Assembly (NCBI RefSeq): GCF_900101385.1
Contig: NZ_FMZB01000002.1
Location: 513,165 to 577,164 of the forward strand
DNA: 64,000 nt
Direction of reading: 5' to 3'
Origin: Terribacillus halophilus
Lineage (GTDB): Bacteria > Bacillota > Bacilli > Bacillales > Amphibacillaceae
Shown here piece after piece: positions 41,121 through 48,770 of the stretch (position 1 is the first letter of the stretch; each line of letters starts with the position of its first letter). The position numbers and the translations under genes are program-made. Under the pieces are notes generated by a model, which was not told where the DNA came from, did not search any database, and was given only the letters and a program-made list of their open reading frames with translations.

Positions 41121-42449
41121 TTGAAACATCTTTTGAAAGCATCGATGATCGGTTTGCTCGCGATGCTGATTACGTTTAACACTTTTCTAGCAAAGCCACT
41201 AGACACACAAGCTGCGGAAGGCTTGGATATTGAAGCGGAATCCGCAATTCTAATAGACGCCAACTCTGGTGAAATATTATATGCGAAGCAGGCAGATCTC
41301 ACTTTACCTCCAGCAAGCATGACGAAGATGATGTCGGAATATCTTATCCTTGACGCTATCGAAGCAGGAGATATTTCCTGGGATACGACAACGCAAGTAA
41401 GCGATTATCCGTACAGCATTTCCTCGAATACAGACTTCTCTGGTACAGGACTTACACAGGATAAAGATTACACAGTTCGTGATTTGTACAACGCGATGGC
41501 AATTTACTCCGATAACGCCGCTACAATCGTTTTGGCTGAACTTGTTGCCGGCAGTGAGACAGAATTCGTCAAGAAGATGAATGAAAAAGCGGAAGAAATC
41601 GGCATGAAGGATTATAAATTCGTCAACTCTTCCGGTCTTTCCAACTCAGACTTAGGCGATGACCGTCCAAAAGGTACAAATGCCAATGATGAAAACCTGA
41701 TGACAGCAAAATCGACCGGTATCCTGGCATACAACTTGATCAAGGATCATCCAGAAGCGCTTGAAGTCTCCAGCGTGACACAGACTGATTTTGACGGTAA
41801 GAAAATCACGAACTGGAACTGGATGCTCCCAGACATGCCTGGCTATTTGAAAGCATACGGCTATGAAGGCATGGACGGTTTGAAAACCGGTCATACAGAC
41901 GTAGCAGGATACTGCTTCACAGGGACAGCGGAAAGAGATGGACAGCGTTATATAACAGTTGTCATGAAGACAGCAAGTGAAGAAGCACGCTTCCAGGAAA
42001 CAGCTAAATTGCTTGATTACGGCTTCAACCAGTTCGAGCAGACGGAACTTTACAAAGCAGGTTCCGAAATCAAGGAACATGCTTCTGTCCCAGTAGCAAA
42101 AGGAAAAGAAGATAGTGTAGCTATCTCGACAAAAGATGCTGTCGCTACTTCTGTAAAGAACGGTGAAGAAGATAAATACCACTTGGAATACAAAGTCGAC
42201 AAGGACAAGCTGAATGCCGACGGTGAATTGGTTGCTCCAGTGAAAAAGGGCGATAAAGTCGGAACAGCAACACTTGTTTATGATGGAGATGACCAAGGCA
42301 ATATCAATGGCGGCTCCTACACAGTTGATGTCGTAGCATCCGAGGATGTAGAGAAATCCAACTGGTTCATGCTCTCCTTAGGAGCAATCGGTGACTTCTT
42401 CGCCGGCATCTTCACCAGCGTCGCTGATACAGTCAAAGGCTGGTTTTAA
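41121..42449 (+). CDS. dacA: D-alanyl-D-alanine carboxypeptidase (PBP5)
   Basis: A 442-residue low-molecular-mass penicillin-binding protein that trims the terminal D-Ala from peptidoglycan stems. The signal peptide ends near TQAAEG (about residue 32); SMTK (66-69), SDN and KTG form the active site; a C-terminal beta domain leads to an amphipathic membrane anchor ending GWF. I start at TTG 41121, with GTGGAGGTAGG upstream, though the frame is open from ATG 41079. Its own terminator lies 375 bases after the stop codon, beyond a repeat array. Confidence 0.93.
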   Translation: MKHLLKASMIGLLAMLITFNTFLAKPLDTQAAEGLDIEAESAILIDANSGEILYAKQADLTLPPASMTKMMSEYLILDAIEAGDISWDTTTQVSDYPYSISSNTDFSGTGLTQDKDYTVRDLYNAMAIYSDNAATIVLAELVAGSETEFVKKMNEKAEEIGMKDYKFVNSSGLSNSDLGDDRPKGTNANDENLMTAKSTGILAYNLIKDHPEALEVSSVTQTDFDGKKITNWNWMLPDMPGYLKAYGYEGMDGLKTGHTDVAGYCFTGTAERDGQRYITVVMKTASEEARFQETAKLLDYGFNQFEQTELYKAGSEIKEHASVPVAKGKEDSVAISTKDAVATSVKNGEEDKYHLEYKVDKDKLNADGELVAPVKKGDKVGTATLVYDGDDQGNINGGSYTVDVVASEDVEKSNWFMLSLGAIGDFFAGIFTSVADTVKGWF

Positions 42450-42450
42450 T

Positions 42451-42820
42451 ACGAAAAGCGGAAAAGAACGCTTAGAAACGGAGGGATAGGAGAGAGAGCC
42501 CGGAATGAGGTGCTTTTCCTCAAGCAGGGATTTATCGCCTATACCGCAGTTTCTGTTCTTTGGAACTAGACAATACGAAAAGCGGAGAAAGCCGTTTAGG
42601 AACGTAAGGATAAGCAAGGGAGCCTGGAGTGGTGTCTTTCCCACGCAGGGATTCCTTGCTTATCTTCTAGTTCCTGGCTTTCGCAGCTAGACAAAAAGAA
42701 AAGCGGAAGAAACCGTTTAGAAACGGAGAAATAAGTGAGAAGGCCCGGAGGAAGGTGTTCTTCCTTCAGCAGGGACTTATCGCTTATGGCGGAGTTTCTG
42801 GTTTCTGCAGCTGGACATCA
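42451..42820 (+). repeat. three tandem ~122-bp structured repeats with covarying stems
   Basis: Copies run 42451-42574, 42575-42695 and 42696-42820, each starting with a variant of ACGAAAAGCGGA and ending near CTAGACA or CTGGACA. Each copy folds into one long hairpin: outer stem, 4-base bulge, second stem, middle stem and an apical hairpin. Paired bases change together between copies, for example outer stem AAAGAAC/GTTCTTT (copy 1), GAAAGCC/GGCTTTC (copy 2), AGAAACC/GGTTTCT (copy 3). A truncated fourth copy begins at 42821 and forms the terminator. The array lies in the dacA 3' untranslated region. No name is known to me; I recall similar elements scattered in Bacillaceae genomes. Confidence 0.9.
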
Positions 42821-42823
42821 ACG

Positions 42824-42859
42824 AAAAGCGGAAAAGACCACGGTCTTTTCTGCTTTTTT
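42824..42859 (+). terminator. terminator of dacA built from a truncated repeat copy
   Basis: AAAAGCGGAAAAGACC pairs with GGTCTTTTCTGCTTTT (one G:T pair), followed by TT. The left arm is the first bases of a fourth repeat unit. Confidence 0.85.
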
Positions 42860-42911
42860 GCATATTTTCATGCTGAAAAGTAAAGCCTAAAGCTGGAATT
42901 GCATATCATAC

Positions 42912-42940
42912 TTGCATAATTAACTGGAATTAGCTATTCT
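42912..42940 (+). promoter_or_regulatory. sigma-A promoter of serS
   Basis: TTGCAT, 17-base spacer, TATTCT, immediately before the T-box leader. Confidence 0.6.
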
Positions 42941-42945
42941 GTAGG

Positions 42946-43179
42946 AAGAATAACAACAACGTGATGATAGGAACTAGTAGCTGGCAGCATGCTTATAGAG
43001 AGTCGATGGCTGGTGGAAATCGATGCAGAGCTGTGAGTGAATCCATCCTGGAATGGTATGGAGACATACCCGGTATAAACCGTTATCTTGCCGAGCCGGA
43101 AGACTTCATTGTCTTCAAACAGGGTGGTATCGCGGGTGAAACATCTCGTCCCTTTTCTATAGGGATGAGATGTTTTTTT
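42946..43179 (+). promoter_or_regulatory. T-box riboswitch, serine type (specifier UCC), upstream of serS
   Basis: Stem I has AGTA (42976-42979) facing GAA (43039-43041), the usual S-turn, and the specifier TCC at 43042-43044 followed by A. The lower stem uses AGGA/TCCT. The GGTGG distal loop is at about 43011. The T-box AGGGTGGTATCGCGGG runs 43121-43136. The terminator is a 13-bp stem (43141-43153 with 43161-43173) plus seven T. Uncharged tRNA-Ser raises serS expression. Confidence 0.95.
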
Positions 43180-43205
43180 GTTCAAGAATAAAGGAGGAAG
43201 CATAA

Positions 43206-44480
43206 ATGCTGGATATGAAATATCTTCGTTCAAACTTTGATGAAGTAAAACTGAAACTCACAAATCGCGGTGAAGATTTGACTGACCTTGATAAATTTGG
43301 GGATTTGGATGAACGTCGCCGTAAGCTTATCAATGAAACGGAAGAACTGAAAGCGAAACGCAATGAGGTATCGAAACAGATTGCGGTCCTTAAAAAAGAG
43401 AAGCAGGATGCAGAGGCCCAAATCAAAGAAATGCGTGAAGTAGGCGATCAAATAAAAGCATACGATGAGGAGCTGAGAGACGTCGAAAGCGAGCTTGAAA
43501 TACTATTGCTCTCCATCCCGAATATTCCGCATGAGAGCGTCCCTGTGGGCGAATCTGAGGATGATAATGTGGAAGCGCGCAAATGGGGAGAAGTGCAGCA
43601 GAAAGACTTCGAAGAAAAGGCGCATTGGGATCTTGCTGCTGATTTGGAGATCCTTGATTTTGAACGCGCTGCAAAAGTGACGGGAAGCCGTTTTGTGTTC
43701 TATAAAGGTTTAGGAGCCCGTCTGGAGCGTGCTTTGATCAACTTCATGATGGATCTACATGCCGATGAGCATGGTTATCAAGAGATGCTGCCACCATATA
43801 TGGTGAACAGAACGAGCATGACTGGTACCGGACAGTTGCCAAAATTCGAAGAGGATGCCTTCAAGCTGGATGGCTGGGATTACTTCCTTGTACCGACAGC
43901 GGAAGTTCCGGTTACAAACTACTACCGTGAAGAGATCCTCAAAGGTGATCAGCTGCCGCAGAAATTTGCTGCATTCAGTGCGTCCTTCCGTTCTGAAGCA
44001 GGTTCTGCCGGCCGTGACACCCGCGGTTTGATCCGTCAGCATCAGTTCAATAAAGTGGAGCTGGTACAGTTTGTGAAACCGGAGAATTCTTATGAAGTAC
44101 TGGAAGAGATAACAGGTCATGCTGAGAAAGTATTGCAGCTGCTAGGGCTTCCATACCGTGTCATGAGCATGTGTACAGGTGATCTTGGCTTCACGGCAGC
44201 GAAGAAATACGACCTTGAAGTTTGGCTGCCGAGCAGCGATACGTATCGCGAAATTTCTTCTGTATCGAATTTTGAGGACTTCCAAGCACGTCGTGCAGGT
44301 ATCCGTTTCAAGCGTGACGATAAGAGCAAGCCGGAATTTGTCCACACGTTGAATGGTTCTGGTTTGGCACTGGGGCGGACGGTGGCTGCCGTTTTGGAAA
44401 ACTACCAGCAAGCAGATGGTTCCGTGAAAGTTCCGGAAGTTTTGGTACCTTATATGGGTGGCAAGTCGGAAATCCGTTAA
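43206..44480 (+). CDS. serS: seryl-tRNA synthetase
   Basis: A 424-residue class II synthetase. The N-terminal ~110 residues form the long antiparallel coiled coil ([20 protein letters not shown]) that grips the tRNA-Ser variable arm; motif 2 is [21 protein letters not shown] and motif 3 is [20 protein letters not shown]. It charges tRNA-Ser. AAAGGAGGAAGC precedes the ATG, downstream of its T-box. Two tRNA-Ser genes follow directly. Confidence 0.98.
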   Translation: MLDMKYLRSNFDEVKLKLTNRGEDLTDLDKFGDLDERRRKLINETEELKAKRNEVSKQIAVLKKEKQDAEAQIKEMREVGDQIKAYDEELRDVESELEILLLSIPNIPHESVPVGESEDDNVEARKWGEVQQKDFEEKAHWDLAADLEILDFERAAKVTGSRFVFYKGLGARLERALINFMMDLHADEHGYQEMLPPYMVNRTSMTGTGQLPKFEEDAFKLDGWDYFLVPTAEVPVTNYYREEILKGDQLPQKFAAFSASFRSEAGSAGRDTRGLIRQHQFNKVELVQFVKPENSYEVLEEITGHAEKVLQLLGLPYRVMSMCTGDLGFTAAKKYDLEVWLPSSDTYREISSVSNFEDFQARRAGIRFKRDDKSKPEFVHTLNGSGLALGRTVAAVLENYQQADGSVKVPEVLVPYMGGKSEIR

Positions 44481-44540
44481 GCGCAGACCTTGACAGGAAT
44501 GATGAAAATATGGTGAGATAGCTTTTGGAGACAAAAGCAT

Positions 44541-44636
44541 GGAGGGGTACCCAAGTCCGGCTGAAGGGATCGGTCTCGAAAACCGACAGGGGCCTGTTTA
44601 AGGCCCGCGGGGGTTCAAATCCCCCCTCCTCCGCCA
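44541..44636 (+). tRNA. tRNA-Ser(CGA)
   Basis: A class II tRNA with a long variable arm. GGAGGGG pairs with CTCCTCC, discriminator G, encoded CCA. The anticodon loop CTCGAAA gives anticodon CGA, reading UCG. A small GCTTTTG-GAGA-CAAAAGC hairpin lies just upstream and may mark processing from the serS transcript. Confidence 0.95.
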
Positions 44637-44650
44637 TTTTTCATATTTTA

Positions 44651-44680
44651 TTGACATACAGCTTTCCAATATGGTATATT
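44651..44680 (+). promoter_or_regulatory. sigma-A promoter of the second tRNA-Ser
   Basis: TTGACA, 18-base spacer, TATATT, between the two tRNA genes; gives the second tRNA independent transcription. Confidence 0.75.
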
Positions 44681-44694
44681 ATTCTTTGTCTTAC

Positions 44695-44787
44695 GGAGGA
44701 ATACCCAAGTTTGGCTGAAGGGATCGGTCTTGAAAACCGACAGGGGCTTAACGGCTCGCGGGGGTTCGAATCCCTCTTCCTCCGCCA
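44695..44787 (+). tRNA. tRNA-Ser(UGA)
   Basis: GGAGGAA pairs with TTCCTCC, discriminator G, CCA encoded, with a long variable arm. The anticodon loop CTTGAAA gives UGA. It corresponds in place to the single tRNA-Ser after serS in B. subtilis. Confidence 0.97.
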
Positions 44788-44821
44788 TTTTTTATTAACG
44801 CATAAAATTGGAGATATAAAA

Positions 44822-44850
44822 TCGTTACGTTACTCGTAACGGTTTTTTTT
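44822..44850 (+). terminator. terminator after the tRNA-Ser genes
   Basis: CGTTAC-GTTACTC-GTAACG followed by eight T. Confidence 0.85.
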
Positions 44851-44855
44851 ATATA

Positions 44856-44885
44856 TTGACTTTATATACGGAAGCGTCAGATAAT
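44856..44885 (+). promoter_or_regulatory. possible promoter of proC
   Basis: TTGACT, 18-base spacer, GATAAT. Confidence 0.5.
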
Positions 44886-44895
44886 ACACCAAACT

Positions 44896-44911
44896 TGTTT
44901 CACGTGGAACG
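44896..44911. promoter_or_regulatory. parS: parS-like site (14 of 16 matches)
   Basis: TGTTTCACGTGGAACG differs from the perfect palindrome at positions 12 and 16. B. subtilis has functional parS sites with one such change. It lies in the proC leader just before the ribosome site. Confidence 0.6.
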
Positions 44912-44920
44912 GAGGCACTT

Positions 44921-45742
44921 ATGAAGAAAATTGCATTTATAGGCGCTGGTGCAATGGCAGAAGCGCTCGTTAAAGGATTAATCGCAGCGGAGCAGCTGCC
45001 GGCAGAAGCCATCTGGCTGACAAATCACGCTAATGAGGCTCGATTACAGGAATTGCATAGTGAATATGGAGTGTCAATTACAAGGAGTCGTACAGAACTC
45101 CTGAGAGATGCAGCGGTCATTATCTTATCAATGAAGCCAAAAGATGCGGAAGCTGCAATGCTGTACTTGAAAGAAGCGAAGCTTAAGCCGGGACAAATTG
45201 TCGTATCCGTACTGGCTGGGATTCACACCTCGTTTCTGGAAAAGTACCTGCCAGAAGGGCAGCCTGTAGTTCGGGTGATGCCAAACACGTCTGCTACGAT
45301 TTTGGAGGCTGCAACGGCTGTAGCTGCAGGAGTTGCAGCAGGCAGCTATGAGATGCGGTTAGTAAGCAGTCTGTTCGAAACTGTTGGGACAGCGGTACAG
45401 GTAGAGGAAGAGGCGATGGATGCGGTCACAGCCATCTCCGGCAGTGGTCCAGCGTATCTGTATTACATGATGGAGGCTTTAGAGGAAGCAAGTATCCAGG
45501 TCGGCTTGGATGCGTTCATTGGCAAACAGCTGCTGATCCAGACATTTAAAGGGGTGGCGAAGATGCTCGAGCAATCCGATCTCACGCCAGCTCAGCTGCG
45601 TGCGAATATCACCAGTGCAGGCGGTACGACAGCAGCGGGGATTGGTGTATTGGAGGAGCAAGGTGTGAAGGCTGCAGTTCAAGCTTGTGTCCACGCTGCA
45701 GCTACCCGTTCCAAGGAAATGGGACAAGCTTTTACAAAATGA
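44921..45742 (+). CDS. proC: pyrroline-5-carboxylate reductase
   Basis: A 273-residue enzyme for the last step of proline synthesis. The NAD(P) motif IGAGAMAEALVKG is at the N-terminus; VVRVMPNTSATI and AISGSGPAYLYYMMEALEEA plus TSAGGTTAAGI are family signatures. GGAGGCACTT precedes the ATG. It is monocistronic between the tRNA-Ser pair and dck-dgk, and is not at this position in B. subtilis. Proline is a main osmolyte in halotolerant bacilli, which could explain a separate copy, but that is inference. Confidence 0.95.
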   Translation: MKKIAFIGAGAMAEALVKGLIAAEQLPAEAIWLTNHANEARLQELHSEYGVSITRSRTELLRDAAVIILSMKPKDAEAAMLYLKEAKLKPGQIVVSVLAGIHTSFLEKYLPEGQPVVRVMPNTSATILEAATAVAAGVAAGSYEMRLVSSLFETVGTAVQVEEEAMDAVTAISGSGPAYLYYMMEALEEASIQVGLDAFIGKQLLIQTFKGVAKMLEQSDLTPAQLRANITSAGGTTAAGIGVLEEQGVKAAVQACVHAAATRSKEMGQAFTK

Positions 45743-45770
45743 AAAAAACCGCCATTGCTGGCGGATTCTT
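45742..45770. terminator. bidirectional terminator between proC and dck
   Basis: CCGCCA-TTGC-TGGCGG; the minus strand has seven T after the stem, the plus strand a weaker T-rich tail. Confidence 0.8.
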
Positions 45771-46453
45771 TATTTCGAAGGCTGGCGTGATGTCCATTTG
45801 CGAGAGTGCTGAATGAAATGGCCGACCTTTTCTAAAATCGGTTCGATGGATGTATTCGGATTAAAGAGATCATAGTCTGCTATATTGACTCGCAGTACCG
45901 GACAAGCATTGAAATCATTTATCCATTTTTCATAGCGGCTGAACATCTCTTCCCAATAGCTTATTGGTGTTTGCTGTTCCATTTCCCGGCCTCGCTGCTT
46001 AATCCTGCTGATGATATGATCGAAGGACCCTTCCAAGTAGATCAGTAGGTCGGGATGCGGAAAGTATGGCGTCATGACCATGGCATCAAAGAGGGAACGG
46101 TATGTTTCATAGTCTACCTTGGACATATTACCTTCTTCATGCGCCATCCGTGCAAAGATGCCAGTATCTTCATAGATGGAACGGTCTTGGATGAACCCGC
46201 CGCCATATTCGAAGATTCTTTTTTGTTCTTTGAAGCGCTCCGCTAAGAAATAAACTTGGAGATGGAAGCTCCAGCGTTCAAAATCCGCGTAATATTTATC
46301 CAAATAAGGATTACCGTCCACTTTCTCGAAACTTGTACGGAAGTCCAGTGCCTCGGCCAAAGCTTGTGTCATTGTCGATTTTCCGACACCGACTGTACCT
46401 GCAATAGTGATGACACTGTCAGCGGGAATATTGTATTTCTCTCTAAGGTTCAT
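45770..46453 (-). CDS. dck: deoxyadenosine/deoxycytidine kinase
   Basis: A 227-residue deoxynucleoside kinase. The P-loop is GTVGVGKST (residues about 19-27), DRSIYEDTGIFA carries the DRS catalytic signature and RIKQRGREMEQQ is the lid. It salvages deoxyadenosine and deoxycytidine. Its ATG overlaps the dgk stop codon by 4 bases, so the pair is one unit. Length is slightly above the B. subtilis protein. Confidence 0.94.
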   Translation of the reverse strand: MNLREKYNIPADSVITIAGTVGVGKSTMTQALAEALDFRTSFEKVDGNPYLDKYYADFERWSFHLQVYFLAERFKEQKRIFEYGGGFIQDRSIYEDTGIFARMAHEEGNMSKVDYETYRSLFDAMVMTPYFPHPDLLIYLEGSFDHIISRIKQRGREMEQQTPISYWEEMFSRYEKWINDFNACPVLRVNIADYDLFNPNTSIEPILEKVGHFIQHSRKWTSRQPSK

Positions 46454-47091
46454 GATGATGCTACTCCTTTATCCAAGTGAGAGGAGATCCTGTCACAGAT
46501 ATACTTCCAATCCTGTTCATTCTTCACGAAATCCAATTTATCCCCATTTAAACGAAGTACAGGTATATGCGGATTCTCTTTTTCGAATCGATCCATGAAT
46601 GCCCGGTAATCAGAAGCTAATTGCTTCAGGTAATCCGGCTGGATATTTTGTTCTGCTTCCCTTGCACGCTTTTCAATCCGTGCCAGCAGCGTCTCCAGAC
46701 TGCCATCCAAGTAAATAACCATGTTAGGCAATGCGATATCTTCTGTTAAAATAGAGAAAATCTTGCTGTATTTATCAAACTCCGATGCAGCGAGTGTACG
46801 CTGGGCAAAGATCATATTTTTAGCAATATGATAGTCTGCAACCACCGGCTGATTCTGGGAAAGATAGTCCTTGCGAATGTCATTCAGCTGTTTGTATCGA
46901 TTTGTCAAAAAGAACATTTCCAGCTGAAAGCTCCATTCTTCGATGTTCTCGTAGAACTTACCGAGAAACGGATTTTCTTCCACGATTTCCTTCAGCAGTT
47001 CATACTGAAAATGATCTGCGATTCTTTTAGCCAATGATGTCTTTCCGACACCGATTGGTCCTTCCACTGCAATAAATGGCAGCTCGTGCAT
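46450..47091 (-). CDS. dgk: deoxyguanosine kinase
   Basis: A 213-residue deoxynucleoside kinase, paralogue of the next gene. The P-loop is GPIGVGKTSLA, ADYHIAKNMIFA replaces the DRS-type motif as in Dgk, and RIEKRAREAEQ is the lid. It salvages deoxyguanosine. I start at ATG 47091 with TTTGGAGGATACAGC upstream; a 39-codon open extension has no site. A possible promoter (TTGTCG and TATGAT) lies at 47120-47160 on the minus strand. Confidence 0.93.
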   Translation of the reverse strand: MHELPFIAVEGPIGVGKTSLAKRIADHFQYELLKEIVEENPFLGKFYENIEEWSFQLEMFFLTNRYKQLNDIRKDYLSQNQPVVADYHIAKNMIFAQRTLAASEFDKYSKIFSILTEDIALPNMVIYLDGSLETLLARIEKRAREAEQNIQPDYLKQLASDYRAFMDRFEKENPHIPVLRLNGDKLDFVKNEQDWKYICDRISSHLDKGVASS

Positions 47092-47202
47092 GCTGTATCC
47101 TCCAAACTCAAAACGTTGTATGGCAAATAAATATATTTTATCATAGAAGGGCGTATGCTTCGACAAAGTGAAGGAAGAAATCAGTGGAAAAAGCGACAGA
47201 CT

Positions 47203-47230
47203 TTGCAAGCTTCGATGATTCAGGTATAAT
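47203..47230 (+). promoter_or_regulatory. sigma-A promoter of tRNA-Arg
   Basis: TTGCAA, 16-base spacer, TATAAT. Confidence 0.7.
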
Positions 47231-47242
47231 ATAATTTGTCGT

Positions 47243-47315
47243 GGCTCCGTAGCTCAGGGGATAGAGCATCGGTTTCCTAAACCGTGTGTCGCAAGTTCGA
47301 ATCTTGCCGGGGCCG
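47243..47315 (+). tRNA. tRNA-Arg(CCU)
   Basis: GGCTCCG pairs with CGGGGCC, discriminator G, no encoded CCA. The anticodon loop TTCCTAA gives CCU, reading AGG. The bottom pair of the anticodon stem appears as U-U. It marks the left boundary of a block absent from this place in B. subtilis. Confidence 0.95.
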
Positions 47316-47317
47316 TT

Positions 47318-47362
47318 CACAAAAACAGTCACGCCCTATCTTAGGGTGTGACTGTTTTTGTG
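47318..47362. terminator. terminator after tRNA-Arg and the ger operon
   Basis: CACAAAAACAGTCAC and its complement form a 15-bp stem with an inner CCCTA/TAGGG; T runs serve both strands. Confidence 0.85.
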
Positions 47363-47363
47363 T

Positions 47364-47525
47364 TTACTTCATTGACAGGAGGAAAGGACTGATGATAACA
47401 GCTAGTATGAGTAAAATCACCGCTGTCATGCCCGGTTTGTTCTTTTCTTTGTAGAGTGAATAAGCAAATAGAGACGTATAGGCTGTGATGAACAAAGTTA
47501 GGACCATCAAGAAAAAAATGAACAT
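47364..47525 (-). CDS. small two-helix membrane protein of the ger operon (D-subunit-like)
   Basis: A 53-residue frame: MFIFFLMVLTLFITAYTSLF, a short charged turn YSLYKEKNKPGM, then a second helix rich in Ile, Leu and Val ending in SMK. Its ATG follows the gerC-like stop codon directly (TAA then ATG), with GAGGTGCG inside gerC as ribosome site, so it is coupled as the fourth gene of the receptor operon. Small two-helix D proteins are known to accompany and modulate Ger receptors in Bacillus; this one is shorter than those I recall. Assignment rests on position and topology. Confidence 0.7.
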   Translation of the reverse strand: MFIFFLMVLTLFITAYTSLFAYSLYKEKNKPGMTAVILLILAVIISPFLLSMK

Positions 47526-48770
47526 TTAATCTCGCACCTCTTCAATGTCAGTTTCACGCAGCATCTTTCCAAATTCGAGACCTTCTAGATTAAAATGAAG
47601 CCTAACTTGAGCGTTCGGATAAATTTTGTTCATCCAGTCGGCTTTTTCGTATTGCTTGATATCCAGAAATTTATGCCGAATATGAAGGGACCAATAAAAA
47701 GGTTCTGCTTTGAACTTCTCCTGTGTTTTATTTATAAATCGCTCTCCCCGATTCTTAATTTGTTTCTCAATCGAATTCTTGAGTATTCTCTGTTTTTCCA
47801 AACTCTGAATATAGTCCACCGTACTAGGAATGGCATGAATATTTATATTGAAATCGACAAATACATTAATGGTCGTTTGCTTCTCTTTCTTATAATCGAC
47901 TTTGACTTTTACATTATTTATATCAAGGCGTCCAGCAACTTGATATTCTTTCATTAGGGGATCGTTGAAGGAGATAAGAATGTCCTTTTGAGCGAGTGTA
48001 CTGTCAAACATAAGACAAAAGCGATTTTCTTCTCCGGTGAGCGTACTTATCATCTGCCCTTCCCTGAATACTGCTGAACCCATGAACTGTGTTTGACTCT
48101 CCCCTTTTACAGGTATCTCTCCTGCTTTATAATGGTCTTCTTCTCCAATTTCCGTTTCATCATCCCTTATTGTTGTGGCGTAGGGAGCAATGAACAGGTC
48201 TGCATCTCCTTCCGTTATTTGAAAGAAACGAACCAGTGGCGCATCAGGAATGATCCCTGTCTCTTTCGCTCTGTCTAACATGTATTGATAATACTTATGG
48301 GGGCGGGATTCTAATCTGGGTTTATTATTACGAATAAATGTTTCTGCATTTTCCTTTGAAACAACAAGTTGGGCATTCAATTTCAAGTCCACTGTACTGG
48401 GAGCAGACTGCATCAAGTGAATGAATTCCTTGGAACGCGCCAATTTCTCGGAGATAATCACGACTCTGGCTTGATTCAGTGTGATTTCTTTAGCCACTGT
48501 GGCGTTAGCTGCATTTGTTGCTGTAAGAAAATCCGACCCGAGGACGCTGATCACTGCTTGGGCGGGCTCTTTTGTACTGGTACCAGTAGCAGAACTGCCC
48601 ACCTCTGGGTTTGCAATCTGAAAGGAAAAGCGAAAAACTCCTCTTGTATCAGTTTTGTCGACACCAATACTGACTACGAATGCTTGCTCCTCTAACTCTT
48701 TTTGATCAAAACATCCACCTAATAGTGCAGGCAGGAAGATGAGAAAGAGAATAACTATTATTTTTTTCAT
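47526..48770 (-). CDS. spore germination receptor C subunit, GerC/GerAC-type lipoprotein
   Basis: A 414-residue lipoprotein. The signal peptide ends LPALLGGC, followed by DQKELEEQAFVVSIGVDKT, typical of GerAC family. The C subunit sits on the outside of the inner spore membrane and is needed for receptor function. I start at ATG 48770 behind AAAGGAGGAAGC; an 88-codon upstream open frame overlaps the B-subunit gene and is not coding. Its ATG overlaps the B-subunit stop in ATGA. Confidence 0.9.
   Translation of the reverse strand: MKKIIVILFLIFLPALLGGCFDQKELEEQAFVVSIGVDKTDTRGVFRFSFQIANPEVGSSATGTSTKEPAQAVISVLGSDFLTATNAANATVAKEITLNQARVVIISEKLARSKEFIHLMQSAPSTVDLKLNAQLVVSKENAETFIRNNKPRLESRPHKYYQYMLDRAKETGIIPDAPLVRFFQITEGDADLFIAPYATTIRDDETEIGEEDHYKAGEIPVKGESQTQFMGSAVFREGQMISTLTGEENRFCLMFDSTLAQKDILISFNDPLMKEYQVAGRLDINNVKVKVDYKKEKQTTINVFVDFNINIHAIPSTVDYIQSLEKQRILKNSIEKQIKNRGERFINKTQEKFKAEPFYWSLHIRHKFLDIKQYEKADWMNKIYPNAQVRLHFNLEGLEFGKMLRETDIEEVRD

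Noticed and set aside
42451..42820. Possible CRISPR array
   Set aside because: Units are contiguous ~122-bp tandem copies without unique spacers, and no cas genes are present.
47243..47362. tRNA-Arg as an attachment site of an integrated element
   Set aside because: No integrase gene and no repeat of the tRNA 3' end was seen in the following 10 kb.
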